From positions 2,209,001 through 2,273,000 of the forward strand of contig NZ_CP032684.1 in the NCBI RefSeq assembly GCF_003627795.1: a DNA stretch of 64,000 nt, in the 5' to 3' direction. The position numbers and the translations under genes are program-made. Origin of the DNA: Rhizobium sp. CCGE531. GTDB lineage: Bacteria > Pseudomonadota > Alphaproteobacteria > Rhizobiales > Rhizobiaceae. The notes beneath the pieces were generated by a model, which was not told the origin of the DNA, made no database searches, and worked only from the letters and a program-made list of their open reading frames with translations. Each line of letters begins with the position of its first letter. Positions within the stretch are counted from its first letter, which is position 1. Positions 1-10,344 of the stretch are shown here, in pieces.

Positions 1-718
<718 letters not shown>

Positions 719-856
719 TCAAGACATGACGACTGCCGCTCCTAGAAGGAGCGCCACCACAAACGGTAGATGGGCTTGGCAAGATCGATCATGCGCGGGG
801 TGATAGCATCTTTATGCCGCTATCGGCAACATGGCGAGGCGAAAATCGCCTCTGAC

Positions 857-3475
857 CTAGGGCTTATCGAGCGTCTCGCGCACGACGACGGCAAGCTGCT
901 TCAGCGAGAAAGGCTTCGGCAGGAAGCCGAACTGCGCATCGGCCGGCAGATTGCGGGCAAAGGCATCCTCGGCGTAACCGGAGACGAAGATGAACTTCAT
1001 GTCCGGATATTTCTTGCGCAGTTCCCGCAGCAGCGACGGTCCGTCCATCTCGGGCATGACGACGTCCGACACAACAACATCGACCTGGCCGTCGAGCTCG
1101 TCCATGATGTCGAGCGCCTCGACGCCGGAGCCGGCCTCGTAGACGGTATAGCCGCGCGTCTCGAGCATGCGCTTGCCGCCGCGCCGCACAGCCTCCTCGT
1201 CCTCGACCAGCAGCACGACTGCGGATTTTCCGGTAAGATCCGCCGGCTCTTCCGGTGGAGACACGATGCCGACGCTCTGATCCATGGCCGCGACATCGCG
1301 GCTCTCCGGCGCCTTGGCGTCCGTTACCGCCGGCATTTCGACGACATGGCGCGGCAGGAAGATGCGGAAGGTCGTTCCCTTGCCCACTTCCGATTCCGGC
1401 TGGATGTAGCCGCCGGACTGCTTGATGATGCCGTAGACCATCGCAAGACCAAGGCCGGTGCCCTTGCCCACTTCCTTCGTCGTGAAGAAGGGCTCGAAAA
1501 TCTTGTCCATGATCTCGGGCGCGATACCCGTTCCGGTATCGCTGACCTCGATGAGCACCATGTCCTCATGCGGCAGATAAGGATAATTGAAAGCGCTGAC
1601 ATCGGCCGCAAGCAGATTTCGGGTGCGCAGCGTCAGCGCGCCGCCGCCGGGCATGGCATCGCGGGCGTTGACGCAAAGATTGATAACCACCTGTTCGAAC
1701 TGCGAGAGATCGGTTTTGACAGGCCAGAGATCGCGGCCGTAATCGACATCAAGCTTGACGTTCGTGCCGGACAGAAGCCGATCCACCAGCATGCGCAAGT
1801 CGCCGATCACGTCGGTCAGGTTCAGCACCGTCGGCCGCATGGTCTGCTTGCGCGAGAAGGCAAGCAATTGCCGCACCAGCACGGCGGCGCGATTGGCGTT
1901 GCGCTTGATTTCCATCAGATCCGCAAAGCTCGCATCCGAAGGCCGTGCCTGCAGCAGCAGATGGTCGGAGGACAGGAGGATCGCGGTCAGCACGTTGTTG
2001 AAATCGTGGGCGATGCCGCCCGCGAGCGTGCCGACGGCATTGAGCTTCTGCGTCTGCGCCATCTGCGTCTCGAGCGCCCTCTGCTCGGTCACCTCAACGG
2101 CATAGACGATGGCGGCCTCTTCCGGCGCCTCGTCGGTCTGGTCGATCACCGCATTGATATAGAAGCGGAAATGCCGTGTCTCATCCTTCGGATTGCGGGA
2201 GTCGATCGGCGGAATATCGCCCTGCCGATCCTTGGCGGCTGCCAGCGCCTGCTGCAGCTGCTGCCGGTCGCTTTCATTGACGACGCTCTCCAATGCGGCG
2301 CCGCGCTCGATATCGTCGCGCGAGACGAGATCCGAGAAGAGCTTCAGGAACGGCGCATTCGTCCGCAGAATACGCCCGTTGCCATCGACGGAAACGATCG
2401 CCATCGGTGTGTTGTTGAAGAAGCGGCTGAAACGCATCGCGGCTGCGGAAGCAGACTGCTCGGTGTCCGCGCCGTTCTGCCGGGTGAGGACGATGGTGCG
2501 GCTCTCGCCGGGAGCACCGTCGCGCATCGAGGTGACGCTGTGGACGATCTGCACCGGCAGGCTCTGGCCATTGGCGCGACGCAGATCGAGATCGAGCGTC
2601 ACCGTCTTCTTCAAGCCCGGCTCCGCCTGAACGGACTGGATCAGCGCCAGCCCCTCGCCGGCCACCAGATCGCCGATCGTCATCGAACCCGGCACGAACT
2701 TCGTCAGGTCGAAGCCCAGCCATTCGGCCAGCGTCGCGTTGAGATAGAAGATCTCGCCCTTGCGGCCGGCGGAAAAGAAGCCGGCCGGCGCATGGTCGAG
2801 ATAGTCGATCGCGTTCTGCAATTCCTTGAAGAAGCGCTCCTGGTCGTCGCGTTCGGAGGTGATGTCGGTGATCTGCCAAATATGCAGCGCTTTGTTGCTA
2901 TCCTGTTCCGGCGGCAGCACCCGTGCTTTCAGGCGATACCAATGGGCTCCCTGGCCGATCCCGTTGAAGGGACCGAGCGGCTTCAGCAGGCGGAACTCCT
3001 CCGATCCCTCCTTGCCGTCACGCAGACCATTGGCGAGACGGTACAAAGCCTCGTTGGATTCGCGGTTTCGCGACAGCAGCATCTCCAGCGACTGTACCTC
3101 CGTCGCCTTGCTGGCGCCGGTCAGCCGGCCATAGGCGGCATTGGCATAGACGATGCGCCCCTTCTCGTCGGTAATCAGCGTCCCGTCCGGATGGCTGTTG
3201 AGAAACGAACGCGCCAGGCTGTCGGACTGCGGCTGCGGCATCACCTCGACGAAGCCGATGATCGAGGAAACGAGGAAGAAGATGCCGACCATGGCAAGAA
3301 TGCCGAGACCGCCGAGAACCGCTTCATTGTCGAGCTGGCTCTTGAAGACGACGAAGGCCGCGGCGGCGGCCACGAGGACGAGCGCCAGCAGGATGATGCG
3401 TAGCACGGTTCCAGAACGAACCCCGCGATCCACCAGCGGCACGCTATACTCGTCGGACGGACGCTGCTTCGTCAT
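857..3475 (-). CDS. cckA: Cell-cycle hybrid histidine kinase CckA
   Basis: Membrane hybrid kinase that in alphaproteobacteria feeds phosphate through ChpT to CtrA and CpdR. With the start at 3475 ([10 protein letters not shown], preceded by GAGG) it has 872 residues. There are two membrane segments at about 24-44 and 54-75, then PAS-like sensory regions at about 85-465. The HisKA box is GGIAHDFNN with phospho-acceptor His about 490. The ATPase has an N-box [10 protein letters not shown] at about 599, DTGTGI at about 646 and [13 protein letters not shown] at about 670. A C-terminal receiver shows VEDEEA, phospho-acceptor Asp about 804 and Lys about 854. An in-frame upstream start at 3562 would add 29 Arg-rich residues and lacks a good ribosome site, so it was not chosen. 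Length and domain order match CckA of rhizobia. Confidence 0.95.
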   Translation of the reverse strand: MTKQRPSDEYSVPLVDRGVRSGTVLRIILLALVLVAAAAAFVVFKSQLDNEAVLGGLGILAMVGIFFLVSSIIGFVEVMPQPQSDSLARSFLNSHPDGTLITDEKGRIVYANAAYGRLTGASKATEVQSLEMLLSRNRESNEALYRLANGLRDGKEGSEEFRLLKPLGPFNGIGQGAHWYRLKARVLPPEQDSNKALHIWQITDITSERDDQERFFKELQNAIDYLDHAPAGFFSAGRKGEIFYLNATLAEWLGFDLTKFVPGSMTIGDLVAGEGLALIQSVQAEPGLKKTVTLDLDLRRANGQSLPVQIVHSVTSMRDGAPGESRTIVLTRQNGADTEQSASAAAMRFSRFFNNTPMAIVSVDGNGRILRTNAPFLKLFSDLVSRDDIERGAALESVVNESDRQQLQQALAAAKDRQGDIPPIDSRNPKDETRHFRFYINAVIDQTDEAPEEAAIVYAVEVTEQRALETQMAQTQKLNAVGTLAGGIAHDFNNVLTAILLSSDHLLLQARPSDASFADLMEIKRNANRAAVLVRQLLAFSRKQTMRPTVLNLTDVIGDLRMLVDRLLSGTNVKLDVDYGRDLWPVKTDLSQFEQVVINLCVNARDAMPGGGALTLRTRNLLAADVSAFNYPYLPHEDMVLIEVSDTGTGIAPEIMDKIFEPFFTTKEVGKGTGLGLAMVYGIIKQSGGYIQPESEVGKGTTFRIFLPRHVVEMPAVTDAKAPESRDVAAMDQSVGIVSPPEEPADLTGKSAVVLLVEDEEAVRRGGKRMLETRGYTVYEAGSGVEALDIMDELDGQVDVVVSDVVMPEMDGPSLLRELRKKYPDMKFIFVSGYAEDAFARNLPADAQFGFLPKPFSLKQLAVVVRETLDKP

Positions 3476-3766
3476 AAACCCCTCGTCTCCGCCGTTCTCC
3501 CCGCGACATGTCATACACGTTAAGGATCGCCGGAGTCGGACCTTTCGAATCTTCTTTACCAATTTGCGTCATCGGCAAAAAGCTTTGCCGAGCCAGAAAG
3601 GCTTGAATTCACAGGCAATAGAGCACAAGACGTATCAATCGCATCTTGTCTCGGCCGCGATCCTGCTCATATGATCGCCGCATAGGAAGGCCAAGTTCAA
3701 GGCATCTACCCTGCCGTAGCTGCATAATAGGCCGCGACGTCGGGGAAAATACGGGAGTATCTCGAC

Positions 3767-4693
3767 ATGTTGGACGACATCGCCGGAGCCTATGGCAGCC
3801 GTTTCTTCCTCGCAGCCGGCGGGGTTGGCGTTGCCCTGATCGTACTGATCGGCATTCTGTGGATCTTGCGCAATCGAGCGCCTTCTCCCTTCGTGCGTGG
3901 CGGCAAGAACCGCCAGCCGCGCCTGCAGGTGCTGGATGCCGCTGCCGTCGATGCCCGCCGCCGTCTGGTGCTCGTCAGGCGCGACGGCATCGAACATCTG
4001 ATCATGATCGGCGGTCCGACTGATATCGTCATCGAGTCGGGCATTTCCGATCCCGCGCGCGCCGGCGTGGCAGCGACACCGGTCGAAATCCCCCCGGCAT
4101 ATGAAAGCCGGCAGCAACAGCCGGAAAAGGCTGCCGAGCTCGATACCCCTCCCGCGGCGCTTCCTCAGCGTCTGCAATCCACCGGGGACAGGATCGAAGC
4201 CTATCTGCGCTCCGAAACGCCCGCTGCCCCGGCTCTGGAACTGGCGCCGACGCCGCACGTGGCTGCCGAACGTCCCCAACCGGCTCCTGTCAGGCCGCCG
4301 CAACCGGCTCCTCAAACCGCTTCGGCCATCAGCGAAGCCGAGGCCGCCGACATACTGGACGCCGCCCGCCATGTCGTCCTGCCGCAGCAACAGTCAGCTC
4401 CCATTCGCCCAGCGCCCGTGGAGCCCGTCGTCGCGCCTCCGCGCGCCACCGAGCCCGGCAACGATTTCCAGCGCATACTCGAAGCCGAAATGTCGAAGAA
4501 TCTGACTGACGAACGGATCATTCCCCATGCACCGACGCCGCGCCAGGTGCAACAGCAGCCCACTCCATCGCCAGCACCAAGCCCGGCACAGAGGATCGAA
4601 CCCGAGCTCGTGCCGCTGACCGGGGCCGACAATGCTCTCCAGCAGGAAGTGGCGCGCATCTTCGGTGAAATGAGCGTCAGCCGCGACAAATAA
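3767..4693 (+). CDS. FliO-domain membrane protein with Pro-rich tail
   Basis: Small membrane protein of 308 residues. One membrane segment lies at about 14-34. It is followed by a FliO-like beta region (about 50-95) with the phrases LQVLDAAAVDARRRLVLVRRDG and IMIGGPTDIVIE, as in FliO of flagellar type III export. The remaining two thirds are low-complexity Pro, Gln and Ala without recognisable folds. FliO normally lies with fliP, fliQ and fliR, but no flagellar genes are seen here; it diverges from cckA. The domain call rests on pattern recognition. A flagellar role is uncertain, and it could be a FliO-like protein with another membrane function. Confidence 0.7.
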   Translation: MLDDIAGAYGSRFFLAAGGVGVALIVLIGILWILRNRAPSPFVRGGKNRQPRLQVLDAAAVDARRRLVLVRRDGIEHLIMIGGPTDIVIESGISDPARAGVAATPVEIPPAYESRQQQPEKAAELDTPPAALPQRLQSTGDRIEAYLRSETPAAPALELAPTPHVAAERPQPAPVRPPQPAPQTASAISEAEAADILDAARHVVLPQQQSAPIRPAPVEPVVAPPRATEPGNDFQRILEAEMSKNLTDERIIPHAPTPRQVQQQPTPSPAPSPAQRIEPELVPLTGADNALQQEVARIFGEMSVSRDK

Positions 4694-4718
4694 TACGCGG
4701 CCTGAAATGTCGGAAACG

Positions 4719-4748
4719 AAAAAGCACGAGGAACGTATCCCTCGTGCT
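4719..4748 (-). terminator. Rho-independent terminator of dksA
   Basis: A 9-bp inverted repeat (AGCACGAGG / CCTCGTGCT) with an 8-base loop is followed on the minus strand by a run of five T. It lies 33 bases beyond the dksA stop. It also lies just after the FliO-domain gene on the plus strand, so it may serve both. Confidence 0.8.
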
Positions 4749-4781
4749 TCCATTTGATAGCCAGTCGAGCCGATAGCTCGA

Positions 4782-5201
4782 TTATTCGTCGCGATAAACC
4801 TTTTCGCGGCGCTCGTGGCGTTCCTGCGCCTCGATCGACAGGGTCGCGATCGGACGAGCGTCCAGGCGCTTCAGGCCGATCGGCTCGCCGGTCTCCTCGC
4901 AATAGCCGTAAGTACCGTCTTCAATACGCTGCAATGCGGCATCGATCTTGGAGATGAGTTTACGCTGACGGTCGCGGGCCCGAAGCTCGATGGCTCTATC
5001 CGTTTCCGAGGAAGCCCGATCGGCCAGGTCAGGATGATTTGCGCTTTCTTCCGCCAGATGATCCAGGGTCTCGCGCGCTTCTCTAAGGATATCGTTTTTC
5101 CATGCTACCAGCTTCGCTCGAAAATAGGCTCGCTGATTCAGATTCATGAACTCCTCGTCTTCCGAGGGCACATAATTCCTAAGATCGATCTTCTCACTCA
5201 A
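4782..5201 (-). CDS. dksA: RNA polymerase-binding regulator DksA
   Basis: DksA/TraR-family protein that binds the RNA polymerase secondary channel and works with ppGpp. A TTG start at 5201 is chosen because AGGAGA lies 6 bases upstream and the N-terminus (SEKIDLRNYVPSEDEEFMN) is the conserved one. That gives 139 residues. The central region is a long coiled coil ending in the tip segment (ESANHPDLADRASSE). The C-terminal zinc-finger region (YGYCEETGEPIGLKRL) keeps only one cysteine where the classical enterobacterial protein has four, so it probably does not bind zinc in the classical way. The frame can be extended to 5267 but no ribosome site supports that. Confidence 0.93.
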   Translation of the reverse strand: MSEKIDLRNYVPSEDEEFMNLNQRAYFRAKLVAWKNDILREARETLDHLAEESANHPDLADRASSETDRAIELRARDRQRKLISKIDAALQRIEDGTYGYCEETGEPIGLKRLDARPIATLSIEAQERHERREKVYRDE

Positions 5202-5238
5202 CGCGATTCTCCTGAAGAACATCTCATATGGCTGGGCT

Positions 5239-5267
5239 GTATATCCCAACCAATAGTGCCGGTTCAA
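5239..5267 (-). promoter_or_regulatory. Candidate sigma70-type promoter of dksA
   Basis: Read on the minus strand, TTGAAC (preceded by C) and ATATAC are separated by 17 bases, close to the rhizobial CTTGAC-N17-CTATAT consensus. Initiation would fall near 5232, giving a leader of about 30 bases with the AGGAGA ribosome site. Confidence 0.4.
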
Positions 5268-5482
5268 GCCAAATAGATGCTGTCAACTGATTTTTAAATT
5301 TGTCATAAAATTCAGCTAAGGGTCTATTTTTTCATCGTTTCTTCTCAGTAACCCGGATTCACGTCGCTCGTAACCTTCGCGTGAAGGTAGGACATTTCGG
5401 CTTCCGGCGGATCGCGCCGCAGTTGACGGCGGATGCAAACAGACGTTACCTCATCAAAGAAATCGAGCTCCGGAATTTCGTA

Positions 5483-5974
5483 ATGACCAGCATTTCGCCG
5501 CCGCCCTCCAGGATCTATCTCCTGCGTCACGCCCAGGCCCAGCAGGCGGCCCCCGGCCAGAAGGATTTCGACCGTCCTTTGAGCGACAACGGCTATGCCG
5601 CGGCCGAGATCGTCGCGGACGAAGCCGCCGACAAGGGCTATAGGCCGGATCTCATCATTTCATCCACGGCCCTGCGCTGCCGCCAGACCGCCGAGGCGAT
5701 GCGCCGCGTCGTCACGCCCTCGACGGAGTTCCGCTTCGTCGAGGCGATCTATAACGGCACGCTGGAAATCTACCTGTCGCTCATCGCGGCGCAAACCGAT
5801 CAGGATTCGGTCATGCTGGTCGCGCACAATCCGATCATCGAGCAGACGCTCGCCTCGCTGATCGGGCGCGAAGCCGTGGCCGGCGCGCTCCCACGCGGCT
5901 TTCCGACGGCGGGTCTTGCCGTCGTCGATTCGACGGCGTCAGGCTGGAGCCTGACCGACTTCGTCACCGAATAG
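5483..5974 (+). CDS. SixA-like phosphohistidine phosphatase (histidine phosphatase superfamily)
   Basis: Cytosolic phosphatase of 163 residues in the RHG/phosphoglycerate-mutase superfamily. The N-terminal catalytic motif is YLLRHAQAQ, followed by FDRPLSDNGYAAA and later the second catalytic His in VAHNPIIEQ. The short length and this order match SixA, which removes phosphate from phosphohistidine in phosphorelay proteins. The start at 5483 (MTSISPPPSRIYLLRHA) is chosen so that the RHA motif sits about ten residues from the N-terminus as in the family; the ribosome site is weak. It precedes the YcjX/YcjF pair in the same direction. The substrate is not visible from sequence. Confidence 0.82.
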   Translation: MTSISPPPSRIYLLRHAQAQQAAPGQKDFDRPLSDNGYAAAEIVADEAADKGYRPDLIISSTALRCRQTAEAMRRVVTPSTEFRFVEAIYNGTLEIYLSLIAAQTDQDSVMLVAHNPIIEQTLASLIGREAVAGALPRGFPTAGLAVVDSTASGWSLTDFVTE

Positions 5975-6114
5975 GGATATTCGCCGAGACGCCTGTCTCG
6001 AACAATGGTCCGAAAACGTCCCCTGCCCCTGATTGCAGACCTTTACGCATTCATCTTTTCGGGGCAAGTTTCGATCCCTATATTCACGGTCACGCTGTCA
6101 TCAGGGATCCCGCC

Positions 6115-7590
6115 TTGCCCCCAAGCCTGACCTCTTTTACCGACGACGCCCTCATTGCCTTTGACAATCTTGCCGATCGCGCGGCCGGCCTCGTCAATCC
6201 CACAATTCGTCTGGGGGTCACGGGCCTCTCCCGTTCGGGCAAGACCGTCTTCATCTCCTCCCTGGTGCACAACCTCCTGAATGGCGGCCGCCTGCCGCTG
6301 TTCGAGCCGGTGCAGTCCGGCCGCGTTTCCGCCGTTCGCCTCGAGCCGCAGCCGGATGATGCAGTGCCGCGCTTTCAATATGAGGATCATATTCGCGCGC
6401 TCGTCAAAGACCGCATCTGGCCGGATTCAACGCGCGCCATCTCCGAGCTGCGCATCACGCTGGATTATCAAAGCGCCAGCGGCTGGAACCGCCTGTTCTC
6501 GCCAGGCCGTCTCTCCATCGATATCGTCGATTATCCGGGCGAATGGCTGCTGGACCTGCCGCTGCTCGCCAAGGATTTCCGTACCTTTAGCGAGGAAACC
6601 CTGGCTCTGGCGAAAACCGGCATTCGCGCCGAACTGTCACGTCATTGGCTGGAGACGACCGAGAAGGCCGATATCGCTGAAACCGCGGACGAAATGAAGG
6701 CGCGCGACCTTGCAACCGCTTTCGCCGATTATCTGAAGGCCTGCAAATCCGACGAACGCTCGCTCTCCACGCTGCCGCCCGGCCGTTTCCTTCTGCCTGG
6801 CGATCTCGACGGCTCGCCCGCGCTCACCTTCGCGCCACTGAAGCTGCCCACCGAAGGGACTGCTCCGAAGGGGTCGCTATGGGCGATGATGGAGCGCCGC
6901 TACGAGGCCTACAAGGCCGTTGTCGTCAAACCCTTCTTTCGCGAGCATTTCGCCCGTCTCGATCGGCAGATCGTCCTTGTCGATGCCCTGCAGGCCATCA
7001 ATCGCGGCCCGGAAGCGGTGCAGGATCTGGAGCGCGCGCTGACCGACGTGCTGGCATGCTTCCGTCCCGGCACGAACTCCCTTCTTTCCTCGCTGCTCGG
7101 CCGCCGCATCGATCGCGTGCTGGTCGCCGCCACCAAGGCCGACCACCTCCATCATGAAAGCCATGACCGGCTGGAGGCCTTGACGCGCCGTCTCGTCGAA
7201 CGAGCAGTAGAGCGCATCGGCATGGCGGGTGCCGGCATCGAGGTCATGGCCATCGCCTCGATACGTGCGACGCGAGAGGCGACCGTGACCCGCGACGGAC
7301 AGGCGCTCCCGGTCATCGTCGGCACGCCGATGGACAAGGAAACCATCGCCGGCGAACTGTTCGACGGCAATCGCAAGACCGCGATCTTTCCCGGCGACCT
7401 GCCGGAAAATCCGCGCTGGCTGTTCGAAGCTCTTGAATCGGATGGAGCAAAGGTCCATCTGCCCGAGGTGAACGTGGTGCGGTTCCGCCCGCCTGAGCTG
7501 GACGAAACCGGCGGCGGCATCAAGCTTTCGGTGCCGCACATCCGCCTCGACCGCGCCATGCAGTTCCTGTTCGGAGACCGTCTCGCATGA
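6115..7590 (+). CDS. YcjX-like P-loop GTPase (DUF463 family)
   Basis: Protein of 491 residues. The P-loop is GLSRSGKT at residues 37-44. Further family features are VDYPGEWLLDLPLL (about residue 139) and KADHLHHESHDRLEAL in the position of the G-nucleotide specificity region. In enterobacteria YcjX is induced with the phage-shock response and is encoded with YcjF, which is also the arrangement here (the downstream start overlaps by 4 bases). The start is TTG (MPPSLTSFTDD). The cellular role of this family is poorly known; an envelope-stress link is known only for the enterobacterial relatives. Confidence 0.88.
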   Translation: MPPSLTSFTDDALIAFDNLADRAAGLVNPTIRLGVTGLSRSGKTVFISSLVHNLLNGGRLPLFEPVQSGRVSAVRLEPQPDDAVPRFQYEDHIRALVKDRIWPDSTRAISELRITLDYQSASGWNRLFSPGRLSIDIVDYPGEWLLDLPLLAKDFRTFSEETLALAKTGIRAELSRHWLETTEKADIAETADEMKARDLATAFADYLKACKSDERSLSTLPPGRFLLPGDLDGSPALTFAPLKLPTEGTAPKGSLWAMMERRYEAYKAVVVKPFFREHFARLDRQIVLVDALQAINRGPEAVQDLERALTDVLACFRPGTNSLLSSLLGRRIDRVLVAATKADHLHHESHDRLEALTRRLVERAVERIGMAGAGIEVMAIASIRATREATVTRDGQALPVIVGTPMDKETIAGELFDGNRKTAIFPGDLPENPRWLFEALESDGAKVHLPEVNVVRFRPPELDETGGGIKLSVPHIRLDRAMQFLFGDRLA

Positions 7591-8678
7591 CGAAGCCGAC
7601 CGAAAACGAGCCCAACGGCAACCGCCGCCCCGCCGCCTTTACGCTGGAACCGGACATCTCCAGAAAAGATGCGGATATCAGGTCCATCCCGCCGGCGGTA
7701 CGCATGCCGCAAAGCTTCGATACCGATGTCATCCTAACTCCGGACGACGAAGATCCCTTCATCAATCCGGCCCTCAATGCCGGTTCGGGCGGAACCGCCA
7801 TTGCCACGCCGCGCCGCGAGCGGTTTTCCTTCGGCAAGGTAGCGCTGGGCGCGCTCGGAATTCTGGCGTCGCTCGCCTTCGGCCTGTGGACCGACCAACT
7901 GATTCGCGACCTGTTCAGCCGCGCCGACTGGTTGGGCTATACCGCGCTAGCGGTCGTCGCCATCGGCATTCTGGCCGTGCTCGCCATCATTATCCGCGAA
8001 ACGGCCGGCATGATGCGGCTGGCCGCTGTGCAGACCATCAAGGCCGAAGCGGAAGCCGCGATTGTCGAGACCCGGCCGGCCCGCGCCAAAGCGCTAGTGA
8101 ACCGTCTCTGCACGCTGCTGGAAGCCAACCCGGATACGGCCAGAGGCCGCGCGACGCTAAAGGCGGCGGAGGATGACATCATCGATGCGCCGCAGCTGAT
8201 CGACCTCGCGGAGCGCGAGCTCCTCGGCCCGCTCGACCGCCGGGCGCGAGCGCTGATCCTTGGCGCTTCGAAACGGGTATCTGTCGTAACAGCCGTCAGT
8301 CCGCGCGCCCTCGTCGATATCCTCTACGTTCTTTACGAGGCAGCGAAACTGGTCCGCGCCATGGCCGAACTCTATGGCGGCAGGCCGGGCACGCTTGGCA
8401 TGATCAGGCTGATGCGCGATGTGCTCGCCCATCTCGCCGTCACGGGCTCCATCGCGGTCGGCGACAGCATCGTCCAGCAACTGATCGGCCACGGGCTGGC
8501 GTCGAAGCTTTCCGCACGACTTGGCGAAGGCGTCGTCAATGGCATGATGACGGCGAGGATTGGAATAGCGGCGATGGATCTTTGCCGCCCGCTTGCCTTC
8601 AAGGCACTCAAGCGACCCGGCATCGCCGATTTCGTCGGCGACCTCACGCCGAACATTACCGGCCGAAGCACGACCTGA
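7587..8678 (+). CDS. YcjF-like inner-membrane protein (UPF0283/TIGR01620)
   Basis: Membrane protein of 363 residues overlapping the YcjX-like gene by ATGA, so translation is probably coupled. The first 80 residues are polar. Two membrane helices follow at about 88-108 (VALGALGILASLAFGLW) and 117-140 (YTALAVVAIGILAVLAIII). The C-terminal half is helical with the conserved stretch SPRALVDILYVLYEAAKLVRAMAELYGGRPG. Order and spacing match the YcjX/YcjF pair of other proteobacteria. No catalytic motif is seen; it probably anchors or assists the GTPase. Confidence 0.88.
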   Translation: MTKPTENEPNGNRRPAAFTLEPDISRKDADIRSIPPAVRMPQSFDTDVILTPDDEDPFINPALNAGSGGTAIATPRRERFSFGKVALGALGILASLAFGLWTDQLIRDLFSRADWLGYTALAVVAIGILAVLAIIIRETAGMMRLAAVQTIKAEAEAAIVETRPARAKALVNRLCTLLEANPDTARGRATLKAAEDDIIDAPQLIDLAERELLGPLDRRARALILGASKRVSVVTAVSPRALVDILYVLYEAAKLVRAMAELYGGRPGTLGMIRLMRDVLAHLAVTGSIAVGDSIVQQLIGHGLASKLSARLGEGVVNGMMTARIGIAAMDLCRPLAFKALKRPGIADFVGDLTPNITGRSTT

Positions 8679-8782
8679 TGACCTGAAAATCAGGCGTTTT
8701 AGCATCACGGAAACCAAGCATTAACCATTCTGCGGCAAAAGTGAGAACCAGTTTTACGGTTCCGCCTCGCTAGGAAATATCC

Positions 8783-9334
8783 ATGTTTTCGCGTCGATTT
8801 CTTCTTGTAAGCAGCTTTGCCGCCGCAGCCCTCTCCACCGGCGCTGGGGTGCAATCAGCCAACGCGGCGCCCCGCGACAAGGCCTTCTTCCAGTCGATCT
8901 CCGGCACCTGGAGCGGCCCTGGCGAAATCGTTGCCGGCAAGTACAAGGGCACGAAATTCACCTGCAACCTCACGGGCAAGCCGTCCGATGGCGGCAATGC
9001 CGGCGTCAAGCTCGACGGCACCTGCCGCGTCGGGGTCTTCCAGCAGCCGATGTCGGCCGAGATCACGCAAAGCGGCGGCTCCTACAGCGGAAAATTTCTC
9101 GATGGCGCCGCCGGCAAAGGCCTCGACGTCACCTCGGGTACGGTCAATGACAATACCGTCGTCCTCGGACTGATACGTCAGAAACTGAACGGTGCCATGA
9201 TCGCTCGCGTTTCGGACAGCAAGTCGATGAATGTCACCATCTCGGTGAAGGTCGGCGAACAGATGGTGCCCGTCATCGGTGTCACCCTGAAGCGGGCCGA
9301 CGTCGACCAGATGGCGGTCGGATCGATCCAGTAA
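8783..9334 (+). CDS. Small secreted protein of unknown function
   Basis: Protein of 183 residues with an export signal: MFSRR, a hydrophobic core, then a probable cleavage after QSANA near residue 29. The mature part is rich in Gly, Ser and Thr with alternating hydrophobic residues, suggesting a beta-barrel-like or lipocalin-like fold (FFQSISGTWSGPGEIV, then TFTCNLTGK-type strands). I do not recognise a named family. It stands alone, facing folK, with a strong shared terminator in between. Confidence 0.75.
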   Translation: MFSRRFLLVSSFAAAALSTGAGVQSANAAPRDKAFFQSISGTWSGPGEIVAGKYKGTKFTCNLTGKPSDGGNAGVKLDGTCRVGVFQQPMSAEITQSGGSYSGKFLDGAAGKGLDVTSGTVNDNTVVLGLIRQKLNGAMIARVSDSKSMNVTISVKVGEQMVPVIGVTLKRADVDQMAVGSIQ

Positions 9335-9353
9335 GTTTCGGATATCAATGCCC

Positions 9354-9396
9354 AAACAGCAAAAGGCCGGCAAACTCGCCGGCCTTTTGCTGTTTT
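9354..9396. terminator. Strong bidirectional terminator between the secreted-protein gene and folK
   Basis: An 18-bp perfect inverted repeat (arms 9354-9371 and 9378-9395, loop of 6) containing AAAAGGCCGGC / GCCGGCCTTTT. Convergent genes end on each side, so it can serve both strands. Confidence 0.88.
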
Positions 9397-9407
9397 CATA
9401 TTGCGAT

Positions 9408-9935
9408 TCAGGCTGTTCGCCACCAGTCGCGGTTTTCATCCGCGACTTCGATGCCCTCGACGTCGACCTCCCGCAACCAGTCGCCGATCTTGCGGCCGTT
9501 GACGACAAGATCGGCTGCAAAATCGGCAAGCGGCATCAGCACGAAACCACGCTCGACCATCCGCGGATGGGGAATGGTCAGCAGCGGCTCCGCCTGCCGC
9601 AGATCGCCATAAGTCAGCACATCGATATCGATCGTCCGCGGCCCCCAACGTTCGATCCTCACCCGCTTCATCTGTCGCTCTATATCGAGGCACACGTCGA
9701 GCAAGGCTTCCGGCGCCAGGGTAGTATCGATGGCGGCGCAGGAATTGTAGAAGAAGGACTGGTCCGTCTTGCCCCACGGCGGCGTGCGGTAAAGCCGCGA
9801 CACCGAAACCACCTGGCAATCGGCGCGCTGATCCAGTGTGCGAAGGGCGAGCGCCATGGCACGGACGGGATTGTCCAGATTGCCGCCCAAACCGAGCGTC
9901 GTCCGAATCGCCAGGTTTTCAGGCAAAATGCTCAA
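9408..9935 (-). CDS. folK: 2-amino-4-hydroxy-6-hydroxymethyldihydropteridine pyrophosphokinase (HPPK)
   Basis: Transfers pyrophosphate from ATP to hydroxymethyl-dihydropterin, the step before dihydropteroate synthase in folate synthesis. It has 175 residues. Visible family motifs are LGLGGNLDNP near the N-terminus, SRLYRTPPWGKTDQSFFYN, and the signature RWGPRTIDIDVLTYG followed by IPHPRMVERGFVLMPL. It is the last gene of a folP-folB-folK run and its start overlaps the end of folB by 17 bases. Confidence 0.95.
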   Translation of the reverse strand: MSILPENLAIRTTLGLGGNLDNPVRAMALALRTLDQRADCQVVSVSRLYRTPPWGKTDQSFFYNSCAAIDTTLAPEALLDVCLDIERQMKRVRIERWGPRTIDIDVLTYGDLRQAEPLLTIPHPRMVERGFVLMPLADFAADLVVNGRKIGDWLREVDVEGIEVADENRDWWRTA

Positions 9936-10290
9936 TGCTCACCTGCACGTAATCGAGGACGCCCGGAACCGGGGCATTGGGCTTGCGCACCGTGATCTTG
10001 GCCCGGCGAATGCTGGGAAAGCGCCGGCACAGCTCCTTCGCCACATCGAGTGCCAGCGCTTCGATCAGATAGCGACGGCGTCCGGTCACGATCTCCTCGA
10101 TGACGGTGAATGCGACGCCATAGTTGACGGTATCGTCAATCGAATCGCGCTCCAGCGCATCGCCCGCTTCGACATCGAGCTCGGCATCGACGAAGAAGCG
10201 CTGGCCAAGGAATTCCTCCTCGTCATGCACGCCGTGGCGGGCAAAGAAAGCGCAATTCTGCAGAGTAATGGTATATGTCACGGCGCTCAT
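9919..10290 (-). CDS. folB: Dihydroneopterin aldolase
   Basis: Converts 7,8-dihydroneopterin to 6-hydroxymethyl-dihydropterin and glycolaldehyde. It has 123 residues. Family features are FFARHGVHDEEEFLGQRF (start of the tunnel fold), the NYGVAFTVIEEIV segment, LIEALALDVAKELCRRFP with the catalytic-region helix, and the terminal strand RRAKITVRKPNAPVPG. It lies between folP (gap 54 bases) and folK (overlap). Confidence 0.95.
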   Translation of the reverse strand: MSAVTYTITLQNCAFFARHGVHDEEEFLGQRFFVDAELDVEAGDALERDSIDDTVNYGVAFTVIEEIVTGRRRYLIEALALDVAKELCRRFPSIRRAKITVRKPNAPVPGVLDYVQVSIEHFA

Positions 10291-10344
10291 GGCGTCCCTC
10301 CGTTTCGAACAGGCACGACGGCGTCCGAAAAACGCTCCCTACCT

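Noticed and set aside
770..3403. 877-codon open frame antisense to cckA
   Set aside because: It mirrors cckA codon by codon, is rich in Arg, His and Gly without any domain, and cckA has full-length family motifs on the other strand.
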